Part shown: in pieces, positions 30,665 to 39,341 of the stretch
Numbering within the stretch: position 1 is the stretch's first letter
Layout: every line of letters starts with the position of its first letter
Assembly (NCBI GenBank): GCA_963795335.1
Contig: CAWCHI010000004.1
Coordinates: 248,001-312,000 of the forward strand
Reading direction: 5' to 3'
DNA from: Trebonia sp963795335
GTDB lineage: Bacteria > Actinomycetota > Actinomycetes > Streptosporangiales > Streptosporangiaceae
DNA length: 64,000 nucleotides
The notes under the pieces: generated by a model
The model's input: the letters and a program-made list of their open reading frames with translations, nothing else
The model's database searches: none
Told to the model about the DNA's origin: nothing
Position numbers and translations under genes: made by a program

Positions 30665-31489
30665 ATGGCGACCGAGAACAGTGCCCGGCTAGCGGTGCTC
30701 ATCGACGCGGACAACGCCCAGCCGTCCATCACCGAGGGGCTGCTGGCGGAGGTCGCCAAGTACGGCACCGCGCACGTCAAGCGCGCCTACGGGGACTGGA
30801 CGGGCCCCAGCCTGAAGGGCTGGAAGGATCAGCTGCTGGCGCAGTCGATCCAGCCGATCCAGCAGTTCGCCTACACCCGGGGGAAGAACTCGACCGATGC
30901 GGCGATGGTGATCGACGCCATGGACCTGCTCTACTCGGGGCGGTTCGACGGGTTCTGCATCGTCTCCAGCGACAGCGATTTCACCCGGCTGGCGCAGCGG
31001 GTGCGCGAGTCGGGACTCATCGTCTACGGGTTTGGCGAGCGCAAGACGCCGAAGTCGTTCACCGCTGCCTGCGACAAGTTCATCTACATCGAGAACCTGC
31101 GGTTCACCGAGGACGTGGCGGACGTCGTCGCCGACGGCAGCGTCACCAAGCCCGCCCGGCCCGCCCCGGCTAAGGCGGACCAGCTCAAGGGGGACGCGGC
31201 CCTGGTCAGCCTGCTCCGCAACGCGGTCGAGGCGGCCTCCGACGACGACGGGTGGGCCCCACTGGCGGCCGTCGGCAACATCATCACCAACCAGCAGCCC
31301 GACTTCGACTCCCGCAGCTACGGCTACGCCAAGCTGAGCGACCTGATCACCGCGACGACCCTGTTCGACGTCGAGCGGAAGACCCCGGCCGACGGCAAGC
31401 AGGCGCTGATGTACGCCCGGGACAAGCGCCGCCCGGGCGCCGCCCGGGCGCCGCGGCAGCGGAAGGCCGCCGCCCCGCCCGCCGCGTGA
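30665..31489 (+). CDS. NYN domain ribonuclease with OST-HTH/LOTUS-like domain
   Basis: A 274-residue cytoplasmic protein. The N-terminal NYN (PIN-like) nuclease shows the acidic metal site: AVLIDADNAQPS, then STDAAMVIDAMDLLYSGRFD and CIVSSDSDFTRLAQRVRESG. From about 180 to 250 a winged-helix OST-HTH/LOTUS-like domain follows (DAALVSLLRNAVEAASDDDG ... SYGYAKLSDLI), which in other proteins binds RNA. A basic Ala/Pro tail ends the chain. ATG 30665 has both a GGGGG motif and a GATACT box 6 nt upstream. Likely RNA processing or decay; target unknown. Confidence 0.9.
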   Translation: MATENSARLAVLIDADNAQPSITEGLLAEVAKYGTAHVKRAYGDWTGPSLKGWKDQLLAQSIQPIQQFAYTRGKNSTDAAMVIDAMDLLYSGRFDGFCIVSSDSDFTRLAQRVRESGLIVYGFGERKTPKSFTAACDKFIYIENLRFTEDVADVVADGSVTKPARPAPAKADQLKGDAALVSLLRNAVEAASDDDGWAPLAAVGNIITNQQPDFDSRSYGYAKLSDLITATTLFDVERKTPADGKQALMYARDKRRPGAARAPRQRKAAAPPAA

Positions 31490-31510
31490 GCACCGGCAGG
31501 CGGCAGGCGG

Positions 31511-32128
31511 TCAGCGGCTGGCCCGGTACAGGTCCCGCAGCAGGGCGATTTCCGCCCCATGGTGCAGGACCTCCTGGTTGACCCACCACACGATGTCGAT
31601 GAAGGGGTCGGCGGCGTCGCTGCCGTAGGGGTAGGTGCTGTAGCCGACGGTGTCCAGCGCGGCCTCGTCGCAGTGGGTCAGCACGCCGCGCCAGGACTCG
31701 GCCGCGGTGACGAAGGCGCCGATGGCGCCGAGCGCTTCGCCGTGCGCCAGGTAGCCCTCCTTGGTCAGCGAACGGCTGCCGAGGGTGTAGTCGGCCCGCA
31801 GCGCCAGCATCTCGCTGAGGTGGCTGAGGCGCCAGGCGATGGTGGTGACCGGCGGTGGCTGCGGCTCGTCGCCGAAGTAGCCGTCGCGGCCCCACTCCCC
31901 CGCGCCGACCAGCCGGGTCGCCCGGGCCGCGGGCCCGTCCGCCTGCCGGCGGACCGACCAGGCGCCAGGGACGGGCTCCCAGCGGTACTCCTCGTCCGTC
32001 ATCGGCTCAACCTTCACTGGTGAGCCGTTGCCGCTGTCGGCCTCGGGGCCGGTCATCCGGTTGATCAGCCGCAGGCAGCCCCATTCGAACTGCTCCAGCA
32101 GCGGCGCCAGGCGCGCGGGCACGTCCAT
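31511..32128 (-). CDS. DinB superfamily protein
   Basis: A 205-residue four-helix-bundle protein of the DinB/MST family, often thiol-dependent transferases or small metal enzymes. Visible metal-type histidines: TIAWRLSHLSEMLALRAD and VNQEVLHHGAEIALLRDLY, plus the entry helix LAPLLEQFEWGCLRLINRM. ATG 32128 is chosen just before MDVPARLAPLLEQF. No neighbour shares its strand closely. Substrate unknown. Confidence 0.82.
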   Translation of the reverse strand: MDVPARLAPLLEQFEWGCLRLINRMTGPEADSGNGSPVKVEPMTDEEYRWEPVPGAWSVRRQADGPAARATRLVGAGEWGRDGYFGDEPQPPPVTTIAWRLSHLSEMLALRADYTLGSRSLTKEGYLAHGEALGAIGAFVTAAESWRGVLTHCDEAALDTVGYSTYPYGSDAADPFIDIVWWVNQEVLHHGAEIALLRDLYRASR

Positions 32129-32253
32129 GGGTCCATGATGCCCGACCGGCGACGGAAACCAGTCAATAGCCGGGGTTCCGCACACACCAGATGAATCAGT
32201 AACTACGATTAATGCACATAACCCGAGAGGTCAGGTTCACAGAGAGGGCCCTG

Positions 32254-33084
32254 GTGACTCCGTACTCGCGCGACGACGCGGGCGAAGACGCCCTGGCGCC
32301 AGTTCAGCGCCCCTTCGATCCGAGCGTGCCGAGCCCGGCCCGGATGTGGAACTACTGGGTCGGCGGCAAGGACCACTTCGCGGCCGACCGGGACGCCGCC
32401 GAGCGGGTCGCCGAGGCCATCCCGGGGCTGCCAGCGCTGGCCAAGTCGGTCCGGGCCTTCCTCCGGGAGATCGTCTACACGCTGGCGGCCGAGCACGGCC
32501 TGCGGCAGTTCCTCGACATCGGGACCGGAATGCCGACCGCGGACAACACCCACGAGGTGGCCCAGCGGGCGGCGCCGCAGTCCCGGATCGTCTACACCGA
32601 CTACGACCCGTCCGTCCTGGCCCATGCCCGGGCGCTGCTCACCAGCACCACGGAGGGCCGGACGGCCTACGTCCAGGCCGACCTGCGCGATACCGACGGG
32701 ATCGTCAAGGCGGCGAGCGAGACCCTCGACTTCAGCCGCCCCGTCGCGGTCCTGCTGATGGCGGTGCTGCACTTCATCCCGGAGGAGGACGACCCGTACC
32801 GGATCGTGCGGAAGCTGATGGAGGCCACCCCCGCCGGCAGCTACCTGGTCATCGTGCACGCCCCGAGCGACCTGTTCCCGTCCGCCGCCATCGCCGAGCA
32901 CACCCGCCGCTACAACACCTCTGGGGCCGAGCGCCTCCGCCCGCGCAGCCAGGAAGAGGTCAGCCGCTTTTTCGAGGGCCTCGAGCTCGTTCCGCCGGGT
33001 CTCGCGACGCTGTCCGACTGGCTGGCCAGCCCGCTCGACAGCGGCGGGGGCACCGCCTGGGTCGGGGTGGCCCGCAAGCCCTAG
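32254..33084 (+). CDS. DUF574-type SAM-dependent methyltransferase
   Basis: A 276-residue protein of a methyltransferase family expanded in actinomycetes. Family marks are SVPSPARMWNYWVGGKDHFA near the N-terminus, FLDIGTGMPTADNTHEVAQR (SAM site), VYTDYDPSVLAHARALL and LLMAVLHFIPEEDDPY. The start is taken as GTG 32254 with AGAGAGGG 5 nt upstream; the ATG at 32212 lies only 2 nt beyond a TACGAT -10 box and is therefore an unlikely start. Many genomes carry numerous paralogues of unknown substrate, often next to XRE-type regulators, but none is present here. Confidence 0.85.
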   Translation: MTPYSRDDAGEDALAPVQRPFDPSVPSPARMWNYWVGGKDHFAADRDAAERVAEAIPGLPALAKSVRAFLREIVYTLAAEHGLRQFLDIGTGMPTADNTHEVAQRAAPQSRIVYTDYDPSVLAHARALLTSTTEGRTAYVQADLRDTDGIVKAASETLDFSRPVAVLLMAVLHFIPEEDDPYRIVRKLMEATPAGSYLVIVHAPSDLFPSAAIAEHTRRYNTSGAERLRPRSQEEVSRFFEGLELVPPGLATLSDWLASPLDSGGGTAWVGVARKP

Positions 33085-33110
33085 CCGCAGCCGGCCCGGC
33101 CGGCTGCGGC
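33084..33110 (+). terminator. Hairpin terminator after the DUF574 gene
   Basis: GCCGCAGCCGGCC and its exact reverse complement separated by one base, beginning at the last base of the TAG stop. No T-tract. Confidence 0.6.
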
Positions 33111-33147
33111 CCGGCGCGGGTGCGGCCCGGACCGGGGCCGGCCTGGC

Positions 33148-33603
33148 TCAGCCCTGCAGCCCGTCCCAGGACCAGTGCGGCATCGGCAGGCCGGCCGGAA
33201 CGTCGGTGTCGTTCAGGTGCGACACGGCGACCTTCGCCACCGCCCACTCGATGTAGCCGCGGATCGCCGCGCGGAACTCCGGGTCGGCGGGCCAGCCGGC
33301 GTCGTCGGCGGCCAGCATGAAGCAGTCGACGAAGCGGGGGCCGAGGCTGGCCATGCCGTCGCCGTTGCCCGCGTGCAGCCGCACCACGTAGGCCTGGTCG
33401 GCGCACTCGCCGCTGTAGCGGGCGGGGCCGCCGAAGGTCTCAGCCAGGTAGGCGGCCAGCCGCGGCAGGTGCTGGGGGTTCCCGTCGGCATGAGAGAACG
33501 GGTGGTTCAGCTCCGGGTCGGCCAGGCAGCGCTCGTGCAGCGCGGTGGCGAACGGCGCGAAGGCTGGCTCACCGCCCGCGTACTCGTACAGCGTCGGTCG
33601 CAT
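33148..33603 (-). CDS. Truncated haemoglobin (globin-like)
   Basis: A 151-residue 2-over-2 globin. Family features are TLYEYAGGEPAFAPFATALHE (helices A-B), DPELNHPFSHADGNPQHLPR (CD region), LAETFGGPARYSGECADQAY and the C-terminal DPEFRAAIRGYIEWAVAKVA. The proximal His is probably in VVRLHAGN. Roles in O2 or NO handling are typical. ATG 33603 follows a TATGCT box by 6 nt, so translation is probably leaderless. It precedes two carbonic anhydrases in the reverse direction but with its own promoter. Confidence 0.85.
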   Translation of the reverse strand: MRPTLYEYAGGEPAFAPFATALHERCLADPELNHPFSHADGNPQHLPRLAAYLAETFGGPARYSGECADQAYVVRLHAGNGDGMASLGPRFVDCFMLAADDAGWPADPEFRAAIRGYIEWAVAKVAVSHLNDTDVPAGLPMPHWSWDGLQG

Positions 33604-33629
33604 AGGCCCAGCATAGAAGCGGTCGCCAG

Positions 33630-34118
33630 CTAGCGCACCTCGTCCAGGCGGCCGGTCCCGACATCGAACACGAAGCCGCGGACCGCGTCCTTGTGCGGGA
33701 TGAACGGGCTGGCCTTGATCCGCCCGATCGACTGCCGGACATCGGCCGCCGGGTCGGTGAACGCCTCCACCGCCCACGGCGGGCGGATCCCGGTTTCCGC
33801 CTCGACCGCCCTCTTGAACGCGTCCTCGGTCGTCCTCGCCATCCCGCAGTCGGTGTGGTGCACGAGGATCACCTCGGTCGTGCCCAGCAGCCGCTGGCTG
33901 ATCGACAGGGACCGGATCATGTCGTCGGTCACCACGCCGCCGGCGTTGCGGATCACATGGGCGTCCCCCGGGCCGAGGCCGAGCATCGCCGGTACGTCAA
34001 GCCGCGAGTCCATGCACGCGACGATCACTACGTGGCGCGACGGCAGGCCAGGCAGCGACGCGCTGAAGGACTGCGCGTAGGCCTCGTTGTTACGCAGGTA
34101 CTCGTCGGTCACACTCAT
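33630..34118 (-). CDS. Beta-carbonic anhydrase, paralogue 1
   Basis: A 162-residue zinc enzyme for CO2/bicarbonate interconversion. Zinc ligands and the Asp-Arg dyad are seen in VIVACMDSRLDV and HHTDCGM; VIRNAGGVVTDD is the conserved glycine-rich segment. Length fits the short mycobacterial-type beta class. ATG 34118 has GGGAGG 6 nt upstream. A close paralogue of the same length lies 98 bp upstream on the same strand. Confidence 0.92.
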   Translation of the reverse strand: MSVTDEYLRNNEAYAQSFSASLPGLPSRHVVIVACMDSRLDVPAMLGLGPGDAHVIRNAGGVVTDDMIRSLSISQRLLGTTEVILVHHTDCGMARTTEDAFKRAVEAETGIRPPWAVEAFTDPAADVRQSIGRIKASPFIPHKDAVRGFVFDVGTGRLDEVR

Positions 34119-34216
34119 GCACACGCCTCCCCGGCCGATGACAACTCCGGGGCGGAAGTTACCCGGCTGCAGCACCAGTCATGCCGGGTTAGGGGTACGT
34201 AATGTGACAAATGCCG

Positions 34217-34705
34217 TTAATGCACCTCGTTGAGCTTGCCCGTCGCGACGTCGAACACGAACCCGCGGACGGCGTCCTTGTGCGGGATGAACGGGCTCGC
34301 CTTGATCCGCCCGATCGACTGCCGGACGTCCTCGTCCAGGTCCGTGAACGCCTCGGCCGCCCACTCGGGCTTGATGCCGGTCTCGTCCTGGATCGACCGT
34401 TTGAAGCCGTCATCGGTGAACGTCAGCATGCCGCAGTCGGTGTGGTGGATGAGGATGATCTCGGTCGTGCCGAGCAGCCGCTGACTAATCGCCAGTGAGC
34501 GGATCTCATCGTCGGTGACCACCCCGCCGGCGTTGCGGATAACGTGCGCCTCGCCCTCGGCCAGGCCGAGAATGCCGTACACGTTCAGCCGGGCGTCCAT
34601 GCAGGCGACGACGGCCACATGGCTGGCCGGCGGGAGCGGCAGCGGGCCACGGAACTGGGCGGCGTAGGCCGCGTTATTCTGCACGAACTGATCGGTGGCA
34701 GACAT
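34217..34705 (-). CDS. Beta-carbonic anhydrase, paralogue 2
   Basis: 162 residues, the same length as its tandem neighbour, with VVACMDARLNV and HHTDCGM as zinc-site motifs and VIRNAGGVVTDDEIRSLAIS. The C-terminal stretch RQSIGRIKASPFIPHKDAV is identical between the two, while the first half differs more. Hence a tandem duplication with divergence. ATG 34705 has AAAGGGGG 4-5 nt upstream. The 167-bp gap upstream is shared with the divergent serine hydrolase gene. Confidence 0.92.
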   Translation of the reverse strand: MSATDQFVQNNAAYAAQFRGPLPLPPASHVAVVACMDARLNVYGILGLAEGEAHVIRNAGGVVTDDEIRSLAISQRLLGTTEIILIHHTDCGMLTFTDDGFKRSIQDETGIKPEWAAEAFTDLDEDVRQSIGRIKASPFIPHKDAVRGFVFDVATGKLNEVH

Positions 34706-34872
34706 TATCCCCCTTTGACTATCGGTTTGATCGCTAATAAGCGGATGCTATCCCAGCCGTCCCAGCGGGACCAGCCGGCCCGCGGACCGGTGAGAACGCC
34801 GGCCGGCCGCCGTCTTCCCTCCAGACGACGAGCAGGCCGGCGCGGACGAGCGGGCGGGAAGGCAGGGAGCGT

Positions 34873-36107
34873 ATGGCGGGCGGCTTCACCGACGAGGGGC
34901 TGGCGGCGCTGGACGCCGCTTTGGCCCGGCACACCGCCAGCGGGCAGGTACCGGGCCTGGTCGCCCTGGTCGCCCGGGACGACCAGGTGCACGTGAGCTG
35001 CGCCGGGCGGCTGGCGCAGGGGGACAGCGCGCCTATCGGCCGGGACGCTATCTTCCGGATCGCGTCGCTCACCAAGCCCATCGTCGGCGCGGCGGCGATG
35101 CTGCTGGTCGAAGAGGGCGCGATGGCACTGAGCGACCCAGTGCAGCGCTGGCTGCCGGAGCTGGCCGACCTCCGGGTGCTGCGCGCTTACGACGCGCCGC
35201 TGTCCGATACGGTGCCGGCCCGCCGGCCGGTCACGGTCGAGGACCTGCTGTCGTTCCGGCTCGGGTTCGGGTCCATCTTCACCCAGGAGCCGCTGCCGGT
35301 CACCGAGGAGGAGGCGCGGCTCGGGCTGAAGACGCTCAGCCCGCCGTGGCCGCCGACCCCGCTCACGCCGGACGAGTGGATCGCCGCCTTCAGCCGCCTG
35401 CCGCTGCTGGACCAGCCGGGCGAGCGGTTCCGCTACAACACCGGCGCCACCCTCAGCGGCATCCTCGTCGAGCGGGTCGCGGGGGCGCCGCTCGCCGAGG
35501 TGCTCAGCAAGCGGGTGTTCGGGCCGCTCGGGATGACCGACACCGGGTTCTACGTGCCCGGCGCCAAGCTGGACCGCTTCACCGCCATGTACGCGCCGGA
35601 CGAGGTGGCGGCGCTCTTCGGCGCCGCTCCCGGGGCCGAGTCGGTCAACGGGCTCACCCTGATCGACCGCGCGGACGGCTGGTACGCCCAGCCGCCGGCG
35701 CTGCCGGACGGGGCGGGCGGGCTGGTCTCCACCGCCGACGACTACGCCGCGTTCGCGACGATGCTGGCGGCCGACGGCGGCGGCCTGCTCTCACCGGGAT
35801 CGGTCGCGCTGATGCGCCAGGACCGGACGACCGCGCGGGACCGGGCGGAGAACCCCTGGTTCTTCGGCGACTACCTGGGCTGGGGCCTGACCATGGCGGT
35901 GCCCGCGGCCGGGGTCGACCCCGGGCGGTCCCGGACGGCCAGCCGTTCGGCTACGGCTGGGAGGGCGGCAGCGGGACCTCCTGGCGCAACGACCCCGGCC
36001 GGCGGCTGACCGGCATCCTGCTGACCCAGCGCACCATGACCTCCCCCGAGCCGACCGAGGTCGCCCGGGACTTCTGGTCGGCCGCGCACGCCGCCATCGC
36101 CCGGTAG
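34873..36107 (+). pseudogene. Class C beta-lactamase-like serine hydrolase, frame broken near the C-terminus
   Basis: A cytoplasmic serine hydrolase of the beta-lactamase/penicillin-binding fold, about 411 residues when joined. The catalytic SxxK is ASLTKPIVG (near residue 63), the Tyr motif is RYNTGATLSG, and the KTG-equivalent is in EGGSGTSWRNDPG, which lies in another frame. The offset (net -1) falls around 35920-35935, in a run of C and G. The tail LTGILLTQRTMTSPEP is family-like. No signal peptide, so it is more likely an esterase-like EstB/AmpC homologue than a resistance enzyme. Confidence 0.85.
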
Positions 36108-36161
36108 CGGCGCCCCCCGCGGCTCGCGGGAGGCGGGCGGGCCGGACATGCTGGCCCGGCG

Positions 36162-38118
36162 TCAGCGGGCGGCCTCGAACGCCCGGCCGACCTCGGTCAC
36201 AGCCGGGCCCGGGACCGAACAGGCCAGTGGTGCCGCTGCCGGCCGACGCCGGCAGCGCGAACCACGCGTAGCGCTGCAGGTAGGGAAGTCCGTCGAGCAT
36301 GACCGTGGCCGCGGTCAGGAACGCCGCCTGCTGTGCCTCGGCCGGGACACTGGCGGTGCCGCCGCTGAAGCGGGCGAGGGCGAACTCGGTCAGCCAGATC
36401 GGCCGGTGGTAGCGGGCGTAGACCGCTGCCAGGTAGCTCTCCAGTTGCTGCACGGCCGGGCCCGTCTGGAAATCGCCGCCGTACCAGTGGACGGCGATGA
36501 AGTCGACCCGGTAGCCGCGCGCCTTCGCCCCGGCCATGAACTGGTCAAGCCAGCCGCCAGAGGTCGCCGCACCAGCCGCGACGGCCGGGCTGCCGAGCGT
36601 CATGCCGGTCGCCATCAGCTGGGGCCACAGGTCGAGGGCCTGGGTGACGGTCATGTTGGCCTGCCCCGCCTGGTCCGGCTCGTTGAAGCCGAGCAGCACG
36701 TGGCCTTCCCGGGTGACCTGTGCCAGGTTGGCCGCCGTGACGCTGGCCGCGCCCCAGATCATCGGCACGTAGCTGGCGGACGCGGGGGCGGTGATGCCGT
36801 CCGGTGCGGCCGCCCAGTTGTAGAACCAGGACGCGCCGGAGTCGGCCAGCGCCTGCTCGACCCCGGTGAAGTTCCAGGCGCCGACGCCCTTGCGCGAGCT
36901 GACGGCGGCGACCGGGGCTGCGGGCACGTCCGCGGCTGCGGGCACGTCCGCGGTCGCAGGGGCTGCGGGAGCCGGCCGCGCGGCCGGGTTGGTGGCCGCG
37001 CTGCTGGCCGGCGGCCTGCTCCGGTTCAGTTCGGCCGAGCCGGTGACCAGCGGCACCGGGCGGGCCGCCAGGGCGGTCGACGCGGCCGGGCGGGGCGGGG
37101 CCGGGCTGGCCGGGCGGTGCGCGCGGGCGACCGCCACCGTCCCGCCCGCCGCGCAGGTCACCACCGCGAGCGCGACCGCGGCCAGCTTGGGTGGCAGGGC
37201 GGCGGTGCCCTTGGCCAGCAGCCGCCCGTGGCGCGCGTGGCGGCTGGCCCGGATACCCGCCCGGCCGCCCGGGACCCGGCGCGGGGCGGCAGCCCCCGGG
37301 AAGCGCGGCGGGCTCGCGGTGAGGCCGCTGAGGGCCCGGCCGGCCAGCCCGGCCGGGACGGCCAGCAGCGGCAGTCCCGCCAGCAGGCGTTCGGCCGGGA
37401 TCAGGTCGGCCGCGCCGGCCCCGCACCGCTGGCAGTCCCGGACATGCCGGGCTAGCCGCTTGCGCCACAGGGAGCTGGGCTCACCGTCCCAGCCCCCGGT
37501 GATCGTCGCCAGGCCAGCGCACGGCGGCACCTGGCCGAGCGCGTGCACCACCGTCCGCGAGGTCGCCAGCCGCTCCTTCATCCGCGCCACCCGGACGGCG
37601 GCATGGGACGGGGTCAGTCCGAGTCCGGCCGCGAGGTCGGCCCGGCTCAGCTGCCCGGCCGACTCCTGCCACCACAAGGCGAGCACCGGCCGGTCGTCTT
37701 CGTCCAGCCAGCGGGTCGCCTCCACGGCCTGGCGGCGCTGGCCCGACAGGCCGAGCCGGGCCACCGTCAGGTCGGCGAAGTCAGGCACCGGCGCGGCCGA
37801 CTCCATGGCCGGCCACTCGACCGCGGGCGGCCGCGCCAGCCGGTCCCGGTAGGAATCGCGGACCTGGGTCATCGCGATCGCCACGAGCCACGACCGGAAG
37901 GCGGCCGGGTCGCGCAGCTCACCCAGCCCGCGCACCGCGCGCAGCATCGTCTCCTGCACCACGTCGTCCACATCGGGGTGGCCGTTCATGGCCCGGCCGA
38001 CGACGTTGTACAGGAGCGGCAGGTAGGCGGCGGCCAGCGCGTCGAGCGCGACCCGGTCACCGCCGCGGGCGGCGGCGACCGTCGCCAGACCCGGATCGTC
38101 TCCTGGTGGAGTTCGCAT
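36162..38118 (-). CDS. Membrane-spanning ECF sigma factor fused to a GH128-like glycosidase domain
   Basis: One chain of about 651 residues: sigma region 2 (about 20-95, with NGHPDVDDVVQETMLRAVRG), sigma region 4 (about 130-190), a short zinc-finger-like segment HVRDCQRCG, one membrane helix (ALPPKLAAVALAVVTCAAGG), a long Pro/Ala linker, and an extracytoplasmic Asl1/GH128-type domain (GVGAWNFTGVEQALADSGAS onward). Both glycosidase acids are present: Glu480 in GFNEPDQ and Glu578 in LTEFAL. Single-pass topology places the sigma factor inside and the sugar domain outside. One extra base at 36207 shifts the last 15 codons; corrected end AVTEVGRAFEAAR. Divergent from a thaumatin-like lipoprotein. 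GTG 38121 is an alternative start. Confidence 0.85.
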
Positions 38119-38148
38119 CACGACTAGGAGACACCACCCGAGCCCGCC

Positions 38149-38182
38149 GATAACGGAAAATCAGCCTGACATTTCTGTTATC
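38149..38182. promoter_or_regulatory. Inverted repeat in the divergent sigma-GH / thaumatin promoter region
   Basis: GATAACGGAAA, 12-nt spacer, TTTCTGTTATC (10 of 11 arm positions match). It sits midway in the 119 bp between the two divergent starts, in the only AT-richer stretch there, and could serve as shared operator. Confidence 0.55.
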
Positions 38183-38237
38183 GCCCGGCCAGGGCGGCGT
38201 CTCCGGAACAACAGCGAGCAGCAGCGGGAGGATGCCG

Positions 38238-39335
38238 GTGATCAGCCCCAGTCACAGGAAGGCCGGTCACGGCGAGCGGCGGCCCGGGCGGGCCCGCGCC
38301 CTGGCGACGGCAGCCGCGCTGGCCGCGGTCACGTTCGCCGCAGGCTGCGCCAGCCTCAGCGGCCCGCCCGGGGCGGGTCCAGCCGGCCCCGGCGGCACGG
38401 CCGCGCCCGTTCTCGCCACCGGCAGCACCACCGCGGGGAGCGGCAGCGGCGGAGCCGCGGGCGGGACCTCCCGGCCAGGGGCCGGGTCGCGGCCGTCCGC
38501 GGTGAGCACGGCCACCGCGATCCGGCCGCGGGCAGCGGGCCGGGCCACCACCAGCCAGGCGACTGCGCCCGCCCGTTCCCCCATGACCCCGGCGGCCTCC
38601 CACCCACCCCCCGCGGGGGCCGCCGGCCAGCGCCTGGTGACGTTCGTCAACCAGCTCGAGCAGACCATCTGGGTGGCGGCTGCTCCCAGCGCCAGCTCGC
38701 CGCTGGCGGCGACCGGCTGGGTGCTGCCGGCCGGCCGGAGCGTCACCATCACCACCCCCGGCAACCTGAACACGCGGTTCTGGGGCCGCACCGGGTGCGT
38801 CTTCGACGCGGCCGGGACCGGGCACTGCCAGAGCGGTGACTGCGGCGGCATGTTCCAGTGCAAGGGCTGGGGCACGATCCCGGCCACGCTGGCCGAGGTC
38901 AACTTCGGCGCCTGGGACGGCCTCGACTTCTACGACGTGTCGATGGTCGACGGCAGCAACCTGCCGATGTGGATCAACATCACCCGGTCCTCGGGCGGGA
39001 CCACGGACAAGATCAGCCCGAACGGGTGCGTGGCGGCCGGATGCACGAAGCCGGTCACGTGCCCGAGCGTGCTCGACGTGAAGTCGGGAGCCGCCGTCGT
39101 CGGCTGCATCTCCGCCTGCGCCCGGCTGGGCGGCGACCAGTACTGCTGCCGCGGCCCGTACGCGTCCCGCACCGCCTGCGACCCGGCCCTGTGGCCGGTC
39201 GACTACGCGGCCGTCTTCAAACGGGCCGAGCCGTACGCCTACTCCTATACCGACGACGACGCCACCAGCGTCTTCACCTGCGCGGGGGTGTGCGATTACC
39301 GGATTACGTTCGGCTACACGCCCGGCGACGGCTAG
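38238..39335 (+). CDS. Thaumatin-like lipoprotein
   Basis: A 365-residue exported protein. The signal peptide ends in the lipobox FAAGCAS, followed by a 90-residue Ser/Thr/Gly/Ala linker and a thaumatin-like domain of about 230 residues: VTFVNQLEQTIWVAA, RFWGRTGCVFDAAG, CQSGDCGGMFQCKGWG, TLAEVNFGAWDGLDFYDVSM and the Cys-rich C-terminal half (GDQYCCRGPYASRTACDP, DDATSVFTCAG). Many plant and fungal relatives bind beta-1,3-glucan or hurt fungi. The start is taken as GTG 38238, 6 nt after GGGAGG; ATG 38232 touches that motif. Divergent from the sigma-GH128 gene, which may regulate it (inference). Confidence 0.88.
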   Translation: MISPSHRKAGHGERRPGRARALATAAALAAVTFAAGCASLSGPPGAGPAGPGGTAAPVLATGSTTAGSGSGGAAGGTSRPGAGSRPSAVSTATAIRPRAAGRATTSQATAPARSPMTPAASHPPPAGAAGQRLVTFVNQLEQTIWVAAAPSASSPLAATGWVLPAGRSVTITTPGNLNTRFWGRTGCVFDAAGTGHCQSGDCGGMFQCKGWGTIPATLAEVNFGAWDGLDFYDVSMVDGSNLPMWINITRSSGGTTDKISPNGCVAAGCTKPVTCPSVLDVKSGAAVVGCISACARLGGDQYCCRGPYASRTACDPALWPVDYAAVFKRAEPYAYSYTDDDATSVFTCAGVCDYRITFGYTPGDG

Positions 39336-39341
39336 CTTCCC

